A DNA stretch of 14,441 bases, from assembly GCA_946803715.1 (NCBI GenBank), contig CAMPET010000533.1, positions 4,086 through 18,526 on the forward strand, given 5' to 3'. The translations under genes and the position numbers were made by a program. The DNA comes from Beroe ovata. Its lineage: Eukaryota; Ctenophora; Nuda; Beroida; Beroidae. Every line of letters starts with the position of its first letter. Within the stretch, counting starts at the first letter, position 1. Positions 7,974 to 14,441 of the stretch are shown in pieces. The notes beneath the pieces are model-generated. The model was not told where the DNA came from and ran no database searches. It worked only from the letters and a program-made list of their open reading frames with translations.

Positions 7974-8445
7974 CTCAAAGATGTAATATACCTGAAAGAT
8001 GGAAAACTGAACTCTATATCTTCTACACACTCCTTGAAAATAGAATGGATACCAGGCCACAAAGGATACCATGGAAACGAACTAGCAGACAAGCTAGCCA
8101 ACATCAGAGACAACCCTTCCCTTCCACCTACAGCAACACACCCCCCACCCTACCCCTTCCCTTCTCTCAAAAACAAAATAACAAACCACATCACATTCAA
8201 ACACACAAAGACATGGAACGACTCAACATTAAGCAAAAACACCAAGGATACAATTAACTCCATAGTACAATACAACCTACATGGACAACACCTTTTCAAG
8301 CACTCCATGGAAATCCTCAGACCGCTTACTAGACTGATCACAGGTCACAATAACCTCAACTACTTCCAAAACAAAATAGACTTCAAAACCCCACCATACT
8401 GTCGGTTCTGCGACGAAGACACTATAGAAACTCCTATACATCTTA
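7974..8445 (+). pseudogene. RNase H C-terminal part and tail of an I-type non-LTR element, truncated
   Basis: A frame open from 7974 becomes recognisable near 8030: LKIEWIPGHKGYHGNELADK is the end of an RNase H domain, with the conserved His of GHKG and the final catalytic Asp of ELAD. In I-superfamily elements this domain removes the RNA template strand. A Pro-rich linker follows, then LTRLITGHNNLNYF and a CRFC...HL zinc-knuckle-like motif near 8399-8440, cut by the N at 8446. No ATG or RNase H N-terminal half is present, so it is 5'-truncated, as is usual for such insertions. Its A/C-rich sense strand resembles the reverse transcriptase at 5461-7385, so it may be the same family. It lies head-to-head with the V-ATPase gene. 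Confidence 0.82.
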
Positions 8446-8446
8446 N

Positions 8447-9300
8447 GTTAACTAAACGTCCCAATTCACACCAATATTACACACGAAGTCCCGAAGTTTT
8501 TCAAAACTGTGTTGGGGCAGTTTTTGTCGAAATATTTTACTATCGGGTCAAACTGATGTCAAAGCCGCGTTTACGTTCGTACAGCGCAGTTAGCTTTGCT
8601 GGTGACATGGTCGAGGAAACATTTTTTGAACGAGATGTCACAAAATTGATATGGAAATCTGTGGGACATTCAGTACGTTAGAACTATGCTAACTTTAAGA
8701 GATGAAACTTTAACCATCGTGTTGAAAAATGGACTTATGTTCAAGTAATGGCCGCGCGCTCTGAATTTCTTTTATATTCAACTGAAGTTGCAACGTGCAA
8801 CATGGTACGCGCGGCTCTGAAACGCTCCTTATATGGAATAATTGTAGGCAGGTGCGCTCTTGCTGCGAACTCTAGTCTTTCACACGTACGGCGTTTGTTC
8901 TGATCGTGGTTGTTTATAAGATTAGGTAGGTATGGTAAAACACGAATGTTGGATTGCTTGCTATGCGATAATTGTTTTGAAATAGAGACGTAGCATCGAT
9001 ACCACTGGATCACATGTGTCGTGTGATGTCGGTCCAAGTTGATATTTGTTTAATGTTTGAGCTGATGATAAAAGGAAATTGAGGGCTTAGTAAACGATGA
9101 TCTGTCTGTAACTCAATGCTCACAACATCCAGAAGTACATTTATCAACCGTTCTGGTCAGGGCCTTGGGAATGCCGTAACTCTAGTGGTTTGTAGGTTTT
9201 TTCGTATTTGTTTTATAGCCATCTTGCCATTCCATTCGCATGGCACCAAGAGGAGTGAGTGTCTCGGCATAAATGTTGCATGGATGATAAATGTTATTTG
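8447..9300. other. No gene recognised
   Basis: Open stretches here are short and without family motifs. The frame running on from the RNase H piece to 8681 crosses the N and shows no retrotransposon similarity after it. A short inverted repeat, GTTGCA/TGCAAC (8787-8801), lies between two similar GC-rich patches (near 8751-8765 and 8807-8820, both GCGCG followed by CTCTGAA). This may be regulatory, but nothing proves it. Confidence 0.4.
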
Positions 9301-9790
9301 ATTGGATCAGGAATCTCGAACTTCCAAATGACATCGTCGATACTCATTGAACTGAAAGTCGTATCATGATGCCCATTTCAATGTCATGTCTAGCCTTGTG
9401 TGTGCTTAATGACATCTTTTCCGTTAATAGGAAATTGATTTCTCGATCATTTCACGATCATTTTACTACTATGATCATTGATAAATCATGTCATATCATG
9501 ATCATTGATCATATCAATATCATTACTCATTGAATTTGATGTAATATCATGTGCCGTAGTCATGCTTTGCTGTTTGCGGCGGCTGAATCATTAATAGCAT
9601 CTTTTTCGTCAAATTCAATCAATTCACGATGATTTCATAATCAATTCACATTCAATTCACAATCAGTCAATCGACAATCAGGTCAGTTTCACGATCCGAT
9701 CAGTTTACGATGAGTTATTGAGTTGCAATTCACAATCATTTTACAATCATTTTGAAAAACGATCATTTCAGTTTTCACTATTTTCGTTGA
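9301..9790. repeat. Low-complexity tract of GATCAT and CAATTCAC-like words
   Basis: From about 9440 to 9545 the sequence is built from overlapping ATCAT/GATCATTGATCAT words. From about 9605 to 9760 it is built from AATTCA and CAATCA words. It resembles a decayed simple satellite rather than coding sequence. No regular long period is visible by eye. Confidence 0.55.
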
Positions 9791-9925
9791 ACTGCACTCG
9801 AATGATATAATGCATATGTTGTTAGTCCGATTGACCGATTGTCCATGTAATTCAAAGCCCGGCTTCATTGCCAGAATATTACATGTTATTCTGTCACTGT
9901 CAGGTTTGGTGCAGTGCAAGTGGTG

Positions 9926-9939
9926 GCGCGCATGCGCGC
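9926..9939. promoter_or_regulatory. NRF-1-like palindrome GCGCGCATGCGCGC
   Basis: This perfect 14-bp palindrome contains GCGCATGCGC, the core of the NRF-1 family site found in many animal CpG-rich promoters. It marks the switch from the AT-rich low-complexity tract to a GC-rich segment (about 9926-10230). A promoter near here is plausible, but no transcript can be assigned. Confidence 0.45.
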
Positions 9940-10604
9940 TCTCAATTGAACTGACAATTATAATTACTTGTACGTAGGGCGCGATGTCCAGCCTCGTGTA
10001 CGTGACTCGCACAGCTGAGTGCACAGGTTTCGTAGGGTGAGCGAGTAAAATGATGAAGGAGGGGCGCACATGTTTGAGCTGTTCAAGTGACCACTGCACT
10101 ACGTAGAACATGGAACAGCCTTGTTCCCGCGCTGCGTGACCCAAATACTCCGCGCGTGCTGCGCGTCTCCGTGGTTTGCGCGTCTCCTTTCTACGACTTT
10201 TCAGTTCACTGAGTAGAACAGGGGCGCGCAACGTGTGCACAAACAGCCTCCACATGCAGCTTCCACATGCAGCGCTGAATTTTGTAAAACTTACAGAATA
10301 CTCCACACCAATTTTACCTTTCGGAGCAGAGGAGTTTGCTCGACAAACGAATCAAACGCGCCGAGAATGCAAGTACAAAGTAACTGGCTCTCGCGGGCGT
10401 AAAACAGTGGACAGCACTCTATCCCCCGGTCTGTGTTAACCTCCTTCAAAGCCAAAACAAAAGAGTTAGCAAATAATCCCAATAAATAATTCATAGCAAT
10501 CAATTATGTCAACTACAAAATCGAAAGGGAACTTCCTTTTTTAAGGACCTATAAACTCCGCAAATTTCCCAAGATTGTCTGGCCGTTCATTCCTCATATT
10601 ACAG
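9940..10604. other. GC-rich then mixed non-coding segment
   Basis: CpG-rich from about 9970 to 10230, with an adjacent direct repeat CCACATGCAGC (10251-10261 and 10264-10274), then average composition. Open frames on either strand (minus 10306-9689; plus 10176-10439) start at GTG or TTG codons, not ATG, and show no family motif. On the minus strand, CT/GTAAGT near 10285-10295 is a good donor-like site that could end a first exon. Confidence 0.35.
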
Positions 10605-10682
10605 CTCTAAGCTGTATCGTGGTTAGCTAATCCTCGTTAGTATAGTGGCTAGCTATTCCTCGTTAGTACAGTGGCTAGCAAC
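10605..10682 (+). repeat. Tandem tRNA-Asp 5'-fragment repeats (3 x 26 bp)
   Basis: Two 26-bp units (10631-10656 and 10657-10682) begin TCCTCGTTAGTATAGTGG and TCCTCGTTAGTACAGTGG. The first is identical to the first 18 bases of typical animal tRNA-Asp genes, including the A-box region. A more diverged third unit precedes them (10605-10630, sharing GT.T.GTGG.TAGCTA). No anticodon arm or B-box (GGTTCGA-like) follows, so it is not a functional tRNA gene. It looks like the head of a tRNA-derived SINE, or an expanded relic of one. Confidence 0.6.
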
Positions 10683-11251
10683 TCAAATCTTTGGAACGGT
10701 GGGATCTTCACACCTTAGCTCCTCTTCAGGTCAGGTAACTCTGAAACAAGTATCGTTAACCATAGCTTATAATCATGCCCAGCATTTTATGAAAGTTATG
10801 TTAAATCAGAGTAACTATAACAAACTACTATCACAGATGATGTGACTCAACAATAACTGCTGGATCACAAATCAAGAGTTAAGGATATCATCACTTAACC
10901 AAAATTGGAAATTTCAAGATCGATCGTTTCAAAACCTGATGATGAAGTCGAAGTTCAGTGCAGGTTTTCAGTGAAGTTGTGCAGACATCTGAAAAATAAA
11001 CCATGAAGTTCACAATATTCATGCAGAAATGTGTCTTTTTCGTTCAGATATTTTCAGATTGTAGCCAAAAAGTATCACCACAGACAATAAGATTCGTCAT
11101 CTTGTGATCATCATGAAATGTTGAAATACATCAGTAGACAAAAAAATTCGACTTACCATGAGTTGTTTCGTCGTCATATCATTCTACTGCCAGTCATCTG
11201 TTCCTGAAATTAACGGTAATGAGGCTGGTTGGGTTCAACGGGGGCGTTTCC
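10683..11251. other. No gene recognised
   Basis: AT-rich sequence with no convincing coding frame, RNA gene or repeat. Words such as TTTTCAGAT and ATCTGAAAA recur in both orientations near 10985-11060, too short to call a feature. Confidence 0.4.
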
Positions 11252-11356
11252 GATGGTGAAAAATGGTGAAAAATGGTGAAAAATGGTGAAGAATTTTTAT
11301 GGTGAATCGGGCGAAAAAAAAGGAAAATTCACCATTTTTCACCATTTTTCACCATC
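11252..11356. repeat. Large hairpin of (TGAAAAATGG)n arms
   Basis: The left arm (11252-11280) is made of 10-bp units TGAAAAATGG and continues for one further unit. The right arm (11328-11356) is the exact reverse complement over 29 bases. A loop of about 47 bases separates them and contains ATGGTGAATCGGGCG. Such a structure would form a long stable hairpin in RNA, or a cruciform in DNA. It may be the core of a foldback/MITE-like element or an inverted satellite expansion. Confidence 0.8.
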
Positions 11357-11895
11357 TTTTTCTCACGAATTTGTAGACTCTGGCGCCCTTCTAAACACTT
11401 ATGGGCGTGGAAATAATCATTTCTGCTAGTCACTGGTCCTTTTTTAACATTTGAAATGAAAAGAACACGAATTACGGTCTTAACTGTGAACAATTGGAGA
11501 TAGTTCTTCAACAGATTAAACGCCTGTTTTGAAGCCTCAAAAACAGCCCACGGGCCATCAAAAACAAGGACAGGCTAAGTTCGGTGTTAACCTAGTGATC
11601 TACCTTCAACATAAGGGCGTTAATTACCCCTTATGGCCAATTCAAGCAAAGATTTGAGAAAAGCTACCCAACGGATTGACCGATTTGTCGTAGGACTGCG
11701 TTGACACCAGTACGCAATAGGTCATGACAGGGTTCTGTGACGAATAGGCTACTCATTCGTCATCATTTGCTGTTACCACTTCATAAATCTGATGTAGGAA
11801 TGGGGCGACACCAGTTTATTACACTACCTACGTCATGACAGGTTTTCATACACTTGAAACTCGAACAGGCAAAATTTCACGGCAATCCGATCATT
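11357..11895. other. Non-coding segment with hairpins and a repeated motif pair
   Basis: No gene is seen. Perfect 8-bp-stem hairpins occur at 11610-11635 (CATAAGGG/CCCTTATG, 10-nt loop) and 11738-11762 (TGACGAAT/ATTCGTCA, 9-nt loop). The motif pair GACACCAG ... GTCATGACAGG occurs twice (11703-11731 and 11807-11842), with a different spacer each time. The segment ends at the N at 11896. Confidence 0.45.
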
Positions 11896-11896
11896 N

Positions 11897-13705
11897 CTTA
11901 TCTCTAAAAAATTCTGGAAATATGTCAAATCTAAGTCTAAATCGACACGTATCCCTGAAACTGTGCACTATAAAAATCGTTTCAGAACGAAGCCCATTGA
12001 TCAAGCTAATCTGTTTAATGAATTTTTCTTTGAACAGTTCTGCGAGGAAAGTAATTATGACATCGACATAGACATGTGTGCAAGCAACTCCTTCAGCGAC
12101 CTAAAATTTCACAGTCTTGATATCATGTTACTACTAAAGGAAGTAGATTCTTCTAAAGCTGCTGGTCCTGATGGAATTCATGGCATGGTGCTGAAAAATT
12201 GTGCTGCATCATTGGCCAAGCCCCTTGCCTCAATATTCAATATAGCATACATAACTGGTTGCATACCAGCAGAATGGAAATTAGCCTCGATTGTACCTGT
12301 TCATAAGAAAGGGGATAAGGGTATGATCGAAAATTATAGGCCTATATCACTCACATCTCTTATTATGAAGGTATTTGAAAAATGTATTCGAAAAGAGCTT
12401 TTCCTTGTATGTGAACCCCTACTTGACTCAAGGCAACATGGGTTTATCAATGGCAAGTCCTGCACAACGCAATTAATTCCTTTTACGCACGACCTTGCCA
12501 CTGCCCTCAATAATAAAGCAAAAACGGACATAATTTACTTTGATTTCGCCAAGGCCTTTGATAGTGTGTCTCATGACCTTATTCTCAAGAAGCTTAAGGA
12601 GAAGTTCAATATAGATGGATTGATGCTACGGTTCATTAAGTCTTATCTCCAGGGGAGACAGCAAGAAGTCATTGTAGGAGGTATGAAGTCAGGGGTCTTA
12701 CCCGTAAAATCAGGTGTGCCACAGGGTTCTATATTAGGCCCTTTACTATTTGTTATCTTCATAAATGACATGTTCAATTGTATCTCTGATGGCACAAACA
12801 TCACTCTCTATGCTGACGACACTAAGATCTGGAGGAAAATATATCTCTCAGACGATCACTTCGCTCTTCAAAGTGATATTAACAGTCTAAATGATTGGTC
12901 CATAGATAATAAAATGAAATTCCATCCCTCTAAATGTAAGGCACTATCTGTTTCCTTACAACGAAATATATTGCATAATTTGCCTTTCACCAGATTCATA
13001 TACAAACTTGGTAATGTTTTCATTGATTACACTCAGTCACAGGTAGATTTAGGAGTTACTGTCACGACAAAACTTAACTGGACTGAACAATGTGATAAAC
13101 TTGCTAAGCTTGCAAGCTCTAAGCTTGCACTTCTCATGCGTACATGTCACTTCACATCCAACAAAAGACAAAAGAGGGCATTTTATCTCACTGTTATTCG
13201 ATCAATATTTGAACACTGTTCGGTTGTATGGCACCCTACCAGCAAAAATCGGTTACATAAATTTGAGTCTATCCAAAAAAAAGCCGTTAAATGGATAAAT
13301 GGACAACCATTCGATCATTATACTGATACCCTTTACGCTAAGAAACTCAGAGAATTAGATATATTGCCTCTTAAAATCAAATTCGCCCTGAATGACTTGG
13401 TACTGTTTTTTCAAATTGTCAACAAACTAGTACCTATTGACTTACCATCCCAATTCTCGATAATCAAGCCTAATGATGTGAGATTAACGAGAAAAACCTC
13501 AGCAATTATTGACAGCACTGATCTCACTCACATCAAATGTAACATGAAACCGCACTGTGATAGCTTTGAAAATAGTTTCTTTTATAGGTCTATGGTACTC
13601 TGGAATAACATACCATGTGAAATAAGGCAAGTAAAATCCTTAGCTCAATTTAAATGCAAAGTACGTAACATTCTGTTCTCCAGTGACCTAGACTGGCCTG
13701 ATTAA
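11897..13705 (+). CDS. Reverse transcriptase of a CR1/Jockey-type non-LTR retrotransposon, 5' part missing
   Basis: The frame is open from the first base after the N (LISKKFWKYVKSK) to a TAA at 13703-13705, so no start codon is implied; a GTG at 11963 lies inside it. Measured from that GTG codon as residue 1: KAAGPDGIHGMVL (65-77), IPAEWKLASIVPVHKKGD (101-118), NYRPISLTS (124-132), RQHGFINGKSCTTQL (157-171), FDFAKAFDSV with the first catalytic Asp (193-202), GVPQGSILGPLLF (251-263) and YADD (283-286). The C-terminus reads FFYRSMVLWNNIP and ends LDWPD. No RNase H follows, which separates it from the element at 5461-8445 and fits the Jockey/CR1/L2 group. All catalytic motifs are intact, so the copy looks recent. 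The missing upstream part should hold an endonuclease. A host origin is very unlikely. Confidence 0.9.
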   Translation, partial: LISKKFWKYVKSKSKSTRIPETVHYKNRFRTKPIDQANLFNEFFFEQFCEESNYDIDIDMCASNSFSDLKFHSLDIMLLLKEVDSSKAAGPDGIHGMVLKNCAASLAKPLASIFNIAYITGCIPAEWKLASIVPVHKKGDKGMIENYRPISLTSLIMKVFEKCIRKELFLVCEPLLDSRQHGFINGKSCTTQLIPFTHDLATALNNKAKTDIIYFDFAKAFDSVSHDLILKKLKEKFNIDGLMLRFIKSYLQGRQQEVIVGGMKSGVLPVKSGVPQGSILGPLLFVIFINDMFNCISDGTNITLYADDTKIWRKIYLSDDHFALQSDINSLNDWSIDNKMKFHPSKCKALSVSLQRNILHNLPFTRFIYKLGNVFIDYTQSQVDLGVTVTTKLNWTEQCDKLAKLASSKLALLMRTCHFTSNKRQKRAFYLTVIRSIFEHCSVVWHPTSKNRLHKFESIQKKAVKWINGQPFDHYTDTLYAKKLRELDILPLKIKFALNDLVLFFQIVNKLVPIDLPSQFSIIKPNDVRLTRKTSAIIDSTDLTHIKCNMKPHCDSFENSFFYRSMVLWNNIPCEIRQVKSLAQFKCKVRNILFSSDLDWPD

Positions 13706-13954
13706 ACTGGCTTATCAGCAGGCATGAATATTTCTAGAGCTTCAGCGAATGACTAGTCGTCAGTATCATCTTGGGTTTGCTGTTTCTAGTTCCCAAGTAT
13801 GCATTTAAATGATATGATCGTACATTTTTGTGTGATCTTGCAGCTGTTGCTAGTTTACTCACGGATAAAGCTCTCTAAAACCTCGATATTCCAGAGTAAA
13901 ATCAAATAATACATTTCAATTTCTAATAATTTATGAAATTTTTTGTAGTTTGTG
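13706..13954. other. Probable 3' untranslated region of the CR1/Jockey-type element, then flank
   Basis: About 250 bases follow the reverse transcriptase stop. No polyA tail or short 3' microsatellite typical of CR1-like ends is evident, so the true element end is not fixed. The segment ends at the N at 13955. Confidence 0.4.
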
Positions 13955-13955
13955 N

Positions 13956-14441
13956 ATTCGTTCCCTACTCCAAATCTCGTGCCAAAGTGGGAATACTCCT
14001 TCCCAAGGACCTCGCTAGACTATCTATGGTTTTAGCGGGATTCAGTACGGCAGACAGTATTGTGCTCAGAGTCAAAATAAATAAAGACACGACAGCGCTA
14101 CTAGCATCGGTTTACATGGATATTAATAACGAAATACCCTCAGGACTTTTAACTCGGATCAGCAACTTTGCTGAGCAGGAACGGCTCCCACTGATAATGG
14201 GAACCGACTCGAATGCACACCATGTGGCATGGGGACACAGAATGTGCAACACCAGAGGAAGGGAATTACTACGGTGCATCAACGAGAACAACTTGGCATT
14301 CTGCAACACAGGTAATACCCCTACCTTTGTAGGTAAGCTAGGTCACTCAATCATTGATCTAACACTAACCAATCCCCTCGGGTTAGCACTTATCAAGGAC
14401 TGGAAAGTCAATACTGGCATCTCTCTATCTGATCACGAAGC
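13956..14441 (+). CDS. AP-endonuclease domain of a third non-LTR retrotransposon, partial
   Basis: The frame is open from 13957 to the window end. It reads FVPYSKSRAKVGILLPKDL, then ASVYMDIN, then LIMGTDSNAHHVAWG with the catalytic Asp/Asn (Asp codon 14206-14208), NTRGRELL, HSIIDLTLTNP and finally SLSDHEA, the catalytic His codon lying at 14434-14436. These are the ordered motifs of the APE-type endonuclease of I/R1/LOA-like elements. It keeps the residues that have decayed at 4771-5459. Its composition is less A/C-biased, so it looks like a different family. The reverse transcriptase would lie beyond 14441. The start is cut by the N at 13955. Confidence 0.88.

Noticed and set aside
8447-8681. 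Continuation of the RNase H frame past the N
   Set aside because: The N is a probable contig join, and residues after it show no retrotransposon similarity, so the fusion is likely artificial.
9689-10306. 205-codon minus-strand open frame
   Set aside because: It begins at GTG, not ATG, spans both a low-complexity tract and a CpG-rich segment, and has no recognisable motif. I treat it as chance openness.
10176-10439. 87-codon plus-strand open frame in the GC-rich segment
   Set aside because: It begins at TTG and has no domain signal; openness is expected in GC-rich DNA.
10631-10682. A functional tRNA-Asp gene
   Set aside because: Only the first ~18 bases match; anticodon arm, T-arm with B-box and 3' acceptor strand are absent.

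Overview
The window looks like draft-assembly sequence from an animal nuclear genome, probably an AT-rich invertebrate; I cannot name the species. Evidence for a eukaryote: two intron-split exons of a vacuolar ATPase proteolipid gene with good GT/AG sites, three non-LTR retrotransposon lineages, a dinucleotide microsatellite, and a tRNA-Asp-derived repeat. Six isolated N bases (1969, 5460, 7386, 8446, 11896, 13955) interrupt it. Most lie exactly where retrotransposon homology starts, stops or changes state, so I read them as collapsed joins between contigs. The window should be treated as about seven pieces placed in order, not as one proven molecule.

Layout. 1-130: flank with no clear gene. 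131-1968 and 1970-3748: two versions of the same ~1.8 kb sequence, each with paired CG-rich boxes, a conserved hairpin and the start of a small basic open reading frame (ORF). The end of the first piece overlaps the start of the second, as expected if one locus (two alleles or two element copies) failed to merge. The ORF is best read as two exons (3369-3542 and 3661-4083) around a 118-nt intron. 4084-4770: AT-rich, then GC-rich, non-coding. 4771-5459: decayed endonuclease domain of an I/R1/LOA-type non-LTR element. 5461-7385: intact reverse transcriptase of an element of that type. 7387-7443: an (AC)n microsatellite. 7452-7832, minus strand: first two exons of V-ATPase subunit c. 7974-8445: RNase H tail of an I-type element, just upstream of the V-ATPase start codon.

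8447-11895 has no gene I can support. It holds a low-complexity tract, an NRF-1-like palindrome, a triplicated tRNA-Asp 5' fragment, a large hairpin of TGAAAAATGG repeats and several small hairpins. 11897-13705 is the reverse transcriptase and C-terminus of a second retrotransposon, CR1/Jockey type without RNase H. 13956-14441 is an open endonuclease domain of a third element.

How the parts work together: within each retrotransposon the endonuclease nicks the target and the reverse transcriptase copies the RNA there; the I-type element adds RNase H. All retrotransposon pieces are on the plus strand. The only recognisable host gene is the V-ATPase subunit, on the minus strand. I found no clearly new defence or catalytic system. 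The least explained object is the two-exon ORF with its box-and-hairpin leader: between its two versions all five exon-1 differences are synonymous while the intron drifts, so it appears to be under protein-level selection.
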